Positions 1 to 9,009 of a DNA stretch of 64,000 nucleotides are shown here, in pieces; the first letter of the stretch is position 1, and every line of letters starts with the position of its first letter. The notes beneath the pieces were generated by a model. It was not told where the DNA came from. It searched no databases and saw nothing but the letters and a program-made list of their open reading frames with translations. Made by a program: the position numbers and the translations under genes. This DNA is from Euclidia mi (lineage: Eukaryota > Arthropoda > Insecta > Lepidoptera > Erebidae): assembly GCA_944739405.2 (NCBI GenBank), contig OX123182.2, positions 42,099,598-42,163,597 of the forward strand. Reading direction: 5' to 3'.

Positions 1-161
1 AGATTGTTTACCGTATTTTTTTAAGCTGTGCAAACAATAGAGTAGGTACTATCAGAATAATGTTATTCGTATCTGTTTATTTCACTTAGAATAATCCATG
101 CTACACACTTAAGTATATCTTGTAAAGTAGTTAATTAAATATCATTTATTTTCAATTTCAG

Positions 162-846
162 AATCCATATGTTTATAAAATCCGTTCTTTTTTGCAGAAT
201 GTGTTGGGAGACGATAATCCTATTACGAATCCTTTTTATTATGCTCAAGACCGTGAGGGCTGGTACGCTGAAGTAGCGGCAAAGTCACATCAAGAAAGTA
301 GGGAGGCCAAAGCAAAAAAGCTGTCATTGAAGAAAAACAAAATTATCAAATCGAAGCATTTAAAAAATAAATCCTTTATTCAGCGTAAAGAGTCAGGACG
401 TGCTCACCACTTGGGGTCGCGAGAAAGTATGCTAATCGCGAATCGCGTGACCCCGCCAATACACGGGACCCGTAGGGACACCGCGGTGGTTTTTAGTGGG
501 TATGCCCCGAACGCCTGTAGGGGAGAGCCTCCACATACCTCCTTCGCCAGTCCCAAGCCCAGCCGTTTTAATGGCTGGGTTGGCGGAGTTGAGATGACTC
601 ATAAGGAGAGTTTTACCACCGTAGTGAACAAAAAAAAAAAAAAAAAAAAAAAAAGGACGTGCTCACCACTTAATAAAAATCACTATACATGATTTGCAAG
701 GTAATTCATACGATGAAACGGATCCCGACAGTGCGAGTGTAAATATACAGTACTTAGTAACGAATGCCTATGATGAAATCATGAACGAGACCATTAATTT
801 AGTTAGTAAAATAGTTAAAACATTAGGCAAATCGGATTATCTGTAA
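162..846 (+). pseudogene. Terminal coding exon of an unidentified host gene, split by a retroposon
   Basis: A pyrimidine-rich tract ending in CAG (AG at 160-161) gives a plausible splice acceptor, and one frame is open from 162. It runs about 83 codons to base 412. If the 259 extra bases at 413-671 are skipped, the same frame continues to TAA at 844-846, about 141 codons in all, which strongly suggests a real ancestral exon. The encoded stretch starts NPYVYK, has a lysine-rich middle and an acidic, helical-looking tail ending KSDYL. I do not recognise the protein. As the DNA stands, translation enters the insert, passes through a polylysine encoded by the A tail and stops at about 690 in the wrong frame. 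The rest of the gene would lie left of the window. It could be a processed pseudogene instead, but the preceding acceptor argues against that. Confidence 0.5.
413..654 (+). mobile_element. Short retroposon (R1-like LINE 3' tail) inserted in the exon
   Basis: A GC-richer block of about 242 bp ends in a run of 25 A (630-654). It is flanked by an 18-bp direct repeat, AGGACGTGCTCACCACTT, at 395-412 and 654-671; the first A of the second copy may belong to the tail. These are hallmarks of target-primed retroposition. The block contains a GTGGTTTTTAGTGGGTAT motif followed by a CCACATAC motif, which recurs at 62030-62085 and resembles the 3' end of R1-clade LINEs of Lepidoptera. No protein is encoded. 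The long, pure A tail and near-perfect TSD suggest a young insertion. Confidence 0.8.
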
Positions 847-957
847 CATGTACTTACATACATAGGTTGTACTCTGTAATGAATATATTTTAGATTTTAG
901 AAAATGTTTATATAATGTTATAGTAATACTATATCTTATATAAATAGTTAAAACATT

Positions 958-3300
958 TTTTTTTAGCGAAATTTATTTATTTATTTTTATATTATTTTAT
1001 TTGGTATGTTATTTACATTTTTAAAATTAAACTACTATTCTACCTGCGCAATTATATACATTCTTATATCATGTATTACAAAAATTAAACTACTAAAAAA
1101 CTTAAATATCCTAAACTAATGAATAACAAAAGAGGCAATACAACTATGAAGCGTCCAAAAATTCCTCCGCAACGCTGTCGACTGGTAGCGTGCCCAGAAG
1201 GCTGGCAGCATTGCCACGTTGTATGGCAATGCTTATTCTCTCTGCGAAATACAAACCAGCCTTCTGGTCACGGGAAGCATCAATCAGCCTTCTGGCGATT
1301 TCTTTATATAGAGCGTGTGCACTAGGTCCCCATGGCCCCAGCGTTTCGACCCCAAACGGCTCAAAAATGTAATTACCCGCTAGGTTCCCATATTTGCGCC
1401 GTTTGAGGGCCTCCGCCGATACAGCAGCAGCGCCCGCTGATCCAGCTGTACTTGAAAGATGTGATGGCGCAAGGGTATCGACGCATGTCGCGTCCCACAC
1501 CAAAGGCCTACCCATCTTCCAAGGTAATAACGTCATATCGTCTGGTCTCTTCCCATCGTCGCGTACCAAGCCATTAGGTTCAAGATGAGCTGGTACTCCG
1601 GCGGTGACAAGAGCTCGACGGAGTATGTCATTAATATGGGCATGTCGGGAAATACGCCCAGCACTCCTGCTGCACGATAGGCCATGGTGGCCAAGACTGT
1701 CGACGGCTTCACCGCAGTGACAGCGATGCGGAGAAACGCAAACAGCTCCCAAGCGCAAGCAAGAAGCGATGCGGAAAGTTGTATCGTCCAACATAGTTCC
1801 TATGTTGGACGATGGAAGTGCTTGAAGCCATAAACCCGATTCCCACTCTCCCACAGCCAACAAACGGGCGCGCTCTGCCACACTAGATGCAGTATTTAGA
1901 AGGTGATCTCTCATCTTGCTACAGAGCGGCCCGTCCCATTGTCTCTGAGAGAATAGATATCGGGGCAAATCAGAGCTCGGGCAAGCCATTTTCCAAGCGT
2001 TGATAGCATCAGGCTTGCACGGCACCTCAGAATTAACCAGTGTGGGTTCTAGAATTTTCCTGGTTAATTCCTGAGTGCCGTGAACCGAGGCCAAAAACGC
2101 CGGTAGACTTACATCTGTAATTTTGCGAACGCCGAGGCCGCCCAAGCGAACTGGTAAAGTTGCTTGAAGCCACACTCGATCGTTCATGTCAAGATTAAAA
2201 ATTTTGCTCAAAGTGTGCCGAATAACATTATCTATGTTTTCCAACAGGGATAAATGTTTCCAAAAAGGAGAGGCCCGCAAGTAATATGTAAATTTTGGAA
2301 CGAAAAGACAGTGCCGAATAATCGTGAATGCCGAATGAATATTAATTTTGTATAGCCGATCTGAAGTTTCACAGAAATTTTGTACTTTTTCATTTATAAA
2401 GGATTCAAAAGCGTCGTCGAAAATCGGAGACCCAAGGAGGCGGAAGGAACATTTATTGATGATTTTAATATTTGGCGCCAAAGAATTGAATTTTGATAAA
2501 ATCGAAAGGTTATCCAAATTGTCATTTATAAAAATTTCACATTTGTCTGAATTTAGTTCTAAACCAATTGCTTTAAATTCATTTTTAATTAGTTCTAAGT
2601 CTTGTAAAACTGTGTTAAGGTCTCCGCCCAGGGTTCCGTCATCCAAATACCAAACGTTAAATTTTGAATTTATCTGTTTAATTATTGGATGAATAGCTAA
2701 ACTAAAAATAACCGGCCCGAGAGGGTCACCTTGTTGACAACCAACAGCAGATTCCAAAACATTGTCTTTGTATATCAATTTACATGGATGTCTATAGCAC
2801 TGCCAAAGGAATTTAAAAATTTTGGGCGTTCCTAATTTAGCCTGTGTCAACAAGGTGTCCCTGTTCACTGAGTTGAAGGCATTCTTCAAATCAATCTTTA
2901 AAATTACCTCACCTTTATCGCAGCCAAGGTACGTGGACAGCGCATGTATGGCAGCCTCACAGCCTCCCTTTGAACCAAAGCCAAGCTGGATTGGCTGAAA
3001 TTTATCTGCCAAAATGGCACTATAGTATTTACAGCACAGTTTGGCTGCCATAGGTCTGTAGGTACACCCCACGGCAATGGGCCGAATGCCACCATCTTTT
3101 TTGCGTAGGGCGCACAAGTTGGCCCCGTACAATAAGTCGGTGACATCTGTGGCCACATTGCCGGAGAGCATAAGGTTAATTAAAGCCGTCAGCGCCTTCA
3201 AAAGTGCACCACCAGCCTCTCCAGCACTTGCACTTGTGAGATCCTTCAGATGCTGAGGTGTTAAGCCGTCGAGGCCGCCAGCGGATCCACTTCGAAAGGA
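958..3300 (-). mobile_element. 5'-truncated non-LTR retrotransposon with restriction-like endonuclease
   Basis: The element lies on the minus strand. Its 3' end is an A tail (T run at 958-964 on the + strand) and its 5' end is cut off inside the reverse transcriptase at 3300. A 12-bp direct repeat, AGTTAAAACATT, occurs at 946-957 and 3301-3312 and is the TSD. About 180 bp of AT-rich 3' UTR separate the stop codon from the tail. The insertion lies about 100 bp past the stop codon of the broken exon, so it probably sits in that gene's 3' UTR or just downstream. Confidence 0.85.
1144..3300 (-). CDS. Reverse transcriptase plus CCHC and restriction-like endonuclease (LINE ORF, N-terminally truncated)
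   Basis: The frame is open for 719 codons without a stop, from the truncation point at 3300 to TAG at 1144-1146. Counting from the first Met at 3201, RT motifs include KKDGGIRPIAVG (34-45), KIDLKNAFNSV (102-112), GCQQGDPLGP (154-163) and the catalytic YLDD (185-188). A CCHC knuckle follows (C494, C496, H505/H506, C510), then KRPDD (551-555) and WD (569-570), which match the PD-(D/E)XK-type nuclease of RLE-class LINEs such as R2, NeSL and CRE. Upstream of the Met the frame still encodes a GLDGLTPQHL motif typical of the start of such RT domains. The YLDDG catalytic box differs from the FADD/YADD of most LINEs. The domain order RT-CCHC-RLE supports an RLE-class element; the exact clade is not assigned. 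An open frame of this length suggests recent insertion. Confidence 0.85.
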   Translation of the reverse strand, partial: SFRSGSAGGLDGLTPQHLKDLTSASAGEAGGALLKALTALINLMLSGNVATDVTDLLYGANLCALRKKDGGIRPIAVGCTYRPMAAKLCCKYYSAILADKFQPIQLGFGSKGGCEAAIHALSTYLGCDKGEVILKIDLKNAFNSVNRDTLLTQAKLGTPKIFKFLWQCYRHPCKLIYKDNVLESAVGCQQGDPLGPVIFSLAIHPIIKQINSKFNVWYLDDGTLGGDLNTVLQDLELIKNEFKAIGLELNSDKCEIFINDNLDNLSILSKFNSLAPNIKIINKCSFRLLGSPIFDDAFESFINEKVQNFCETSDRLYKINIHSAFTIIRHCLFVPKFTYYLRASPFWKHLSLLENIDNVIRHTLSKIFNLDMNDRVWLQATLPVRLGGLGVRKITDVSLPAFLASVHGTQELTRKILEPTLVNSEVPCKPDAINAWKMACPSSDLPRYLFSQRQWDGPLCSKMRDHLLNTASSVAERARLLAVGEWESGLWLQALPSSNIGTMLDDTTFRIASCLRLGAVCVSPHRCHCGEAVDSLGHHGLSCSRSAGRISRHAHINDILRRALVTAGVPAHLEPNGLVRDDGKRPDDMTLLPWKMGRPLVWDATCVDTLAPSHLSSTAGSAGAAAVSAEALKRRKYGNLAGNYIFEPFGVETLGPWGPSAHALYKEIARRLIDASRDQKAGLYFAERISIAIQRGNAASLLGTLPVDSVAEEFLDAS

Positions 3301-3312
3301 AGTTAAAACATT

Positions 3313-4480
3313 ATTAAAATAGAATTTTCTGTAAAATGCACCTACATACGTTGTAATTTATAATTAATATATGTACACTTTTTTAAATTTAAGATGGAAA
3401 GTGTGAAATTATCGTTATAAAAAGTTACGTATTAATAAATTGTGTACCACAATTCCTTCTTTTTTTCAATCTGGCTAAATAGAACAAATCGTTATAAGTA
3501 ATACATGAATAATAGAGATGTTATATAAACAAGAGATCATGTTTACAGGTTTCGTGTGGCACAGAACCACACACGTTGTTTATCCTTACTAATGCTTAAA
3601 ATAATTAGCATTTATTCATTCAATACCTATGAGAATCAGCTACTGCCTGAATATAAACGAGTGATTGCTAATTGTATCCCATTGTATCACACAGATAATA
3701 TAGTATTTGAATAGATGAAATGTAATAATTGGGGTTTCTAGATCTGATCTGATCTAGAAACCCCAATTATTACCTACTCATATGATATAATAATTCAATA
3801 TTTTTGTTTCCTTTTTATATTTTTATGTAAGTAAATTAAATCTTAGTGTAATGGATCGATCAACATTGTTTCCAACCTGTTGTATAAATCTAATAAGTGT
3901 AAAACTGATAGCCAAACACTGTTTCTTAAAATACAGGAATACCTAGTTTAAGATATAGGGTTTATAATATTGTACAGATTTCAGCAACACAATCCCATCA
4001 CTCCCCAATTGTCATAAGCTGTGAATTTATGTACTCACATATCTGTATTTTCTATCTGTCATTTGTTTGGAAAATAAATAAATTTTTATTATATATTATA
4101 ATACAAATATACCTACCTATATCCAGTGGCCGCCGTGAGCACTAAGAAAAATGTAGCACCTAGTACCTCTTCGCATGAAGCGATCATTACATGGAAATTA
4201 TTTTCAGAGTTTCCTACTTTTGTATCAGTTGTAAGAATTTTAGTTTTCATGAAACGCTCGTGTGTGGTCTCATCATATAATTATTTTTAAGCTATTGCAT
4301 AGCTTTTATCGCGGGCTTGAGCGCGGCGACCGAATCGAGAAATTCCGTAACGGAAAAATCCTAACATCCTTCACATATTAATCAACTTGGCGTAAGCGCC
4401 ATGAAATTTACTGCTTACTAATTAAGGTTTAGTTTAGAATAAAAGCTTTACTTGTACAAAGGTATTTTTTTATTTTTAAA
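3313..4480. other. AT-rich intergenic DNA, no gene seen
   Basis: No coding frame of note on either strand. It contains the palindrome at 3723-3772. Around 4294-4345 there is a motif AAGCTATTGCATAGCTT followed by a GC-rich stretch; a related motif occurs at 6570-6600, so this is probably part of a dispersed repeat. Confidence 0.5.
3723..3772. repeat. Perfect 22-bp inverted repeat with 6-bp loop
   Basis: Arms 3723-3744 and 3751-3772 are exact reverse complements (TAATAATTGGGGTTTCTAGATC and its complement, described here by position) around a TGATCT loop. GATCT is also tandemly repeated across the centre. There is no adjacent ORF, A tail or obvious TSD. It could extrude as a cruciform or be transcribed as a small hairpin. 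Confidence 0.85.
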
Positions 4481-4554
4481 TATTGTGTAATTTTTTTATG
4501 TGGAACATATTACAGCGGTTCATAGTAGGTACAATTGTCATTAATTATATTACA

Positions 4555-4870
4555 AGTGGTAGTTATGGTAGAAAATGTAGCTTTGGTAACAATAGTAGTT
4601 TTGAGAGAAATGGTTCTTTTGACAGCAACGGCGGTTTTGATAGTAATGGTAGTTTTGAAAAAAGTGCTAGATATGATAGTGTTAGTACAAATAGTAGTTT
4701 TGGTACATATAGTAATTTTGATAGGAATAGTATTTTCAGTAGGAATAGTAGTTTTATTAGAAATTCTATTGTTGGCATATATGGTAGTTTTGGTAGCATG
4801 TTACCAAAACTACCATCTTTATCAAAAGTACAATTTTTACCAAAGTTACCATTCCTACCGAAATTAAACC
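4555..4870. repeat. Degenerate minisatellite that reverses orientation
   Basis: From about 4555 to 4795 a degenerate unit of about 15-18 bp, close to AATAGTAGTTTTGGTA, is repeated. At 4796-4801 the array flips: 4782-4795 (TGGTAGTTTTGGTA) is the exact complement of 4802-4815, and the reverse-complement unit continues to about 4870. An open frame crosses it (4483-4911, rich in NSSF/GSF repeats), but other frames are open too, as expected for a tandem repeat whose unit lacks stop codons. I do not call a protein. Confidence 0.7.
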
Positions 4871-4911
4871 CACCGCATGATTCACAAACATTTTTTTTTT
4901 ATTATGTATAG

Positions 4912-5335
4912 GTAATACACATTAATGCCGCGCAGAGAAAGTATATGTGATATTATATCTATATAAATGTACATTGCGCGAAATTCGATGATCAAACTCT
5001 TAATATCGTTATTTTTTTTCAAATTCTTTGAAGGAATAATTATTTTGGTGTGTAATTACACTATTAATACCTAATTATTTATACCTAGATATTTTATTTT
5101 TATAGAGAAGAAAAGCATAAAGAGCTAAAAAAAGAGCTAAAAAGAAAAAGAAATTATGAACGTCAAAGGGCATATTATATGTAGATATTTAGAAGATATC
5201 AAGTCTCAAACTTATGTTTCTTATTTCAGTTACCATAAACCTATAGTTTCAATGATAAATATTCCTGAATAACCGACATGTATTGAAAGATAATAAAAAT
5301 ATTTTGAACAATATTAACTTCTCATTTATCAATCC
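4912..5335. other. AT-rich spacer, no gene seen
   Basis: No coding frame, tRNA-like box or recognisable repeat of note; it contains short A-rich runs around 5100-5150. Confidence 0.4.
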
Positions 5336-5337
5336 GT

Positions 5338-5575
5338 GTGGTGACGGATTAAGAATACGGAATGTCACCACCCCATATCATCCCATGGGTGTCGTAAGAG
5401 CCGACAAAGGGTGCATATTATGCAGAGAACAGCACTGCAAGAGAAGGAAAACTTGATATAAACCCTATACCAACCCGTTTGGTCAGCGTGGTATAGTAGG
5501 CCAATTCCTCCTTTCAAAGGAGAGGCCTGTCCAGCAGTGGACTGTTAAAGGCTGATGATGATGATGATTTATTTA
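5338..5575 (+). mobile_element. SINE/RTE-type 3' tail ending in GAT repeats
   Basis: The block carries CCCATGGGTGTCGTAAGAG, then GGAGAGGCCTGTCCAGCAGTGGACT and a terminal GATGATGATGAT. This is the standard 3' end of RTE-linked retroposons in Lepidoptera, from memory of those families. Related pieces are at 8895-9005 (opposite strand) and, for its left part, near 12260-12290. The 5' limit near 5338 is estimated and no TSD was confirmed. Confidence 0.6.
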
Positions 5576-5651
5576 ATAAAAGAAAAAAAAAAGATTTCTT
5601 ATCGGTCACCACGCTCAAAGTGTAACTTGAATTAATATCAAAGAAAAAAAA

Positions 5652-6515
5652 ATTCTATAAAAACAATACTTGTCAAAAATACCAAGTCTCGCGACCGTAA
5701 AAAGTTGTGAGATCCATGTAATACCAAGTCGGTTAATTAAAAATCTTTAATGTTTTAAATAAATAGATTGACTCGGCCATCGCATGGAAACACAATATAT
5801 CTCATAAGTAATACATATATTAATTAGATTGTTTAATGCGATTGCCAAGTCAATAAATTTATTCAAAACATTTTTAGATTTTTAATTAACCGACTTGGTA
5901 TTACATGGATCTCACAACTTTTTACGGTCGCGAGACTTGGTATTTTTGACAAGTATTGTTTTTATAGAATCTAATTTCTTTTTGTAGATAGTCTTACTTT
6001 TGTCCTTTCCGGTACCTTCTACGTCTTGTACACCAACAACGAATTTTCTTAATTAAAGCTCTAACTGCAAATGTAATTTTGTAATGCTTTATATTCATAT
6101 GGCATTACAAAGTTATTTATGCAGTTGATGTATCTCGAAAACTGGACTGAAATTGAATTTTTTTTTTAGTTTTTCCTTGGTTCATACACTAAACACTTAT
6201 TGTTTCCTAAATTTAGAGCTTCTATGTTTGCTAGAAGTGCCTTAGACTTTTGATGATCGGTCAGTGAGTGACAAAATTAAGAATTTTGACTCGTTATAAT
6301 TCTTAAACTACTGGTTCACATTGAATGAAATTTGAAATGCACCATCTGTATACAATCCCTGCATGGTTACTAAACAATCAGGCTTCTAGTTTTATCCACA
6401 ACGAAGCTATAGGGGGCCGAAAATGGCCTGAATTGCTTCGAGAAAAGGATGGTACGGCCGTACCGCTTTTTTGCTCGACTTGGTGGGGGCACGGCAGTGC
6501 CCCCACCAAGTCGAG
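5652..6515 (+). mobile_element. Long-hairpin repeat family, copy 1
   Basis: Bases 5652-5746 and 5876-5970 are near-perfect reverse complements (95 bp each), and the complementarity continues inward, with mismatches, to about 5785/5836, so the whole 319-bp block could fold into one hairpin. The sequence right of the hairpin, up to about 6500, is shared with a second copy at 57209-58076, which defines a family of about 0.85 kb. Near the right end are GGTACGGCCGTACC (a 14-bp palindrome, 6451-6464) and a 19-bp GC-rich hairpin at 6474-6515. There is no coding capacity and no TSD found. A foldback or Helitron-like non-autonomous element is possible, but I could not find definite ends. Confidence 0.65.
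6474..6515. repeat. GC-rich perfect hairpin, 19-bp arms
   Basis: Arms 6474-6492 and 6497-6515 are exact complements around GGCA. The inner half (GGGGGCAC...GTGCCCCC) is also present in copy 2 at 58056-58075; the outer half is mirrored only here. It could act as the terminal hairpin of a rolling-circle element, but the CTRR end expected of Helitrons is not seen just after it. Confidence 0.8.
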
Positions 6516-8385
6516 ATACTGCATAAATAAAATAAATATATAAATATAATTGCATAAGTTGATAAAAAATGCTATGCAATAGCTTTACCGCGGCGGTCTC
6601 CGAGTGCCACACGTCTTTTTTTAATTTCAATATCAAGCAAAGTTCTTTAGCTACAAATTATAAAAGCTCTTTTACGCCTATCGATGGCGGCGCTATCTTC
6701 CGTACTGTGTGTAAAATACTACAAGGTCAACGACTCGTGTCAATATTTTCACGCTTAACTCATATTAAGGTCACTTGGACCGAAGCTTGGTCATATCGGC
6801 AAGTATTTCCAATCATCTTCAACAATAAAAATGAGCAGAAATATATAAAATGGTGCGAAACTCAATATTTTGCAACCCATCAATCCCTATTGTGAACCAT
6901 CTACACAACACAACCTTGGAGTATATTGTTTGCAAAACCGAACATGCTAATAAGCTTAAATAACTACTTAATGGCATGTGTATTAGACTCTAGAACCAAC
7001 ATGGGCAATGTATAATGATAATGCTAAAATTCATCCAACAGTAATTCTTCAAGAATGTATTGCAGAGGATATTACGGGATAACGGACGCCAAAATATCTA
7101 AATAAGCTTTGAAAAGTATCCGAAAGTCGTTTTTTTTTACCGAAATTCGGTGGCTTAGTACAAACAGTAGTTTAATGGACGGAAAGACGAGTTTGGAATT
7201 ACAAATATTCATAAAAACAATGTTCCTTTGGCTTATATTTAATTTTCTTGTTAGCATAGTAAGGCGAACTGATTCGGAATGCTGCCAATTTTCATTACAG
7301 CTTGGATCAAATGAGTTTAAATGAGGGTTTTGGAATTTAGACAGTGACGGTTTTAGCATGAATAAATGAGATTTGACCCGGAGGATCTAGAGCGCTTATT
7401 AGGCTTCTGTACTTTTATAGGTAGACACAAGTTCTCCAGAACGGCGGAATATGGAATGCAGAACTAAATATAGAAATGTGAAGAATGAAAAGTGTTACGA
7501 TTATTGAAATTTATTACTTGGTTAGCTATTAAGCTAACTGACGAAGATTTGTGGTTGTAGCTGATTGCGTTTTTTAATATAATAAAAAGCGCGGGGCTCA
7601 GTCTCACTCTACTGCGTGAAAAAGTGATTTAAAACTTATATAACTACAAATAATCTGAAAACTGACTGCATTTGTTATATTAGATGTGCTAGGTAGGTAC
7701 TTTTACAATTTACCACCCAATATAAGTAATAAGAAAAACATTAAAGAAAATAATTACAAGAGTCCATTTAAATTTCAAATTCTCAGCCTTCGCCTTTAGG
7801 GGTAGGCAAAGAGAGATTTGTAGACCCTCAGGCATTCGTAGTCTATCCATTTAAACTACCGTGGTGACCGTGGAAGTTCAGTAGCGGCGGAGCCACATGA
7901 ATCGCGTTTAGCTTTCTTTGCCGCAAGCCCGTTGAATTCCATTTTCGGCCTTGAGATTGTTGGAATAAAATTTATTGTATTAAGTGTTACTAGGTAAGTA
8001 CTACTTATGTTTTAGTATGAATAATAATAAAAAGTTGTCAAATTCAATGTAATGTTTAAGTAGAAATATTTCGTCTAGATCACAGCTGAAATATCCATAG
8101 AAACGCAAACAGAACTAAATCTTTCAACGAATTCCAGTGCAGACGGTGGTATGCATAACAAATATAAGAGCAAAACGTTAAGTTTAGAACTGGAGTTTAA
8201 TTTAATGCAAAACTTGTTTCTGTTTAGTTACTGAGATGTTACCAATGAACAATTACATAGAAAGCTTTCCTCTCAATTTACCAGCTTCACGATGAACTAG
8301 AGCATCATTCTAGATAAGTATTTAATTTCACAACAATTTTGTAACATTTTCTGAAAGCCTTTTCATGAAGCTTTAACTAGACTAG
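6516..8385. other. AT-rich DNA with repeat scraps, no gene seen
   Basis: Short open frames of up to about 108 codons occur, without motifs or plausible splice context. At about 6570-6610 there is a CTATGCAATAGC motif plus a CCGCGGCGG stretch related to 4294-4345, probably a dispersed repeat. At 7783-7850 a piece resembling the CCTTTAGGGGTAGGC tail of the RTE/SINE family appears on the minus strand. Confidence 0.4.
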
Positions 8386-8390
8386 ATGGA

Positions 8391-8540
8391 TAGCGTAGGT
8401 TTAAGCAGTCACCTCGCCGCTTAGTAGTGCGCCAAATGTTGTGGTTTGATCTTCAAACAGGGCAACATTTTGTGTAATCAATAAATTGTTGTTTCGAGTC
8501 TGTGTGTTTTTGTGTCCCTTGGTTGATTATTTGCAAATTG
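8391..8540 (+). mobile_element. Decayed tRNA-headed SINE
   Basis: The piece aligns by eye with the reverse complement of the SINE at 43872-44079. It shares GGTTTAAGC near the A-box region, TGTTGTGGTTTGATCT at a damaged B-box, and the tail TTGTTTCGAGTCTGTGTG. It is more diverged than the 43.9-kb copy. No TSD was found. Confidence 0.6.
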
Positions 8541-8894
8541 CCTGGCGATACTGGTATCGCAAGTGGAAGAGTAGTCTTTTAAAACCAAAGTTAATGACAA
8601 AGAAATAATTTTCTCAAACTACTCCTAACTCCAGTTGCTAATTCCACTGTATTGAATAAGTGATATGCTAAATGATTGTAATACCAAGCGGTTGTTTGTA
8701 TTCTAATTATGCATATATTATTTTTACGCGATTAGGCTAATCAAACGGTTAATAGTTTCTAGCTCGGTGACAGACCAGAATCAGATCAGAAATTCCAACT
8801 AACATGAAAGAGCTAGTGAGTAATATAGTAAAAAATAGGTAACTCAAGCTTCATATTTCCGACACTGAAAAGGGTAGCAAAGAATATCGTCATC

Positions 8895-9005
8895 TCAGGC
8901 TAGACACGTCCACTGCAGGACATAGGCTAAGGCTCTCACAGACCGATCTCAGGCCCTTTCTTCAACCACTTCATGAAACCTTGACCAGATCGTCGGTCCA
9001 CTTTA
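8895..9005 (-). mobile_element. RTE 3' end fragment
   Basis: On the minus strand the block reads as a decayed RTE C-terminal coding end with the CCTATGTCCTGCAGTGGAC motif, the same tail type as at 5500-5575. Only about 110 bp are recognisable. Confidence 0.5.
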
Positions 9006-9009
9006 AGGC

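Noticed and set aside
4483..4911. 142-codon frame rich in NSSF/GSF repeats as a possible structural protein
   Set aside because: Three frames are open over the same tandem repeat, which simply lacks stop codons; no signal peptide, no conserved ends.
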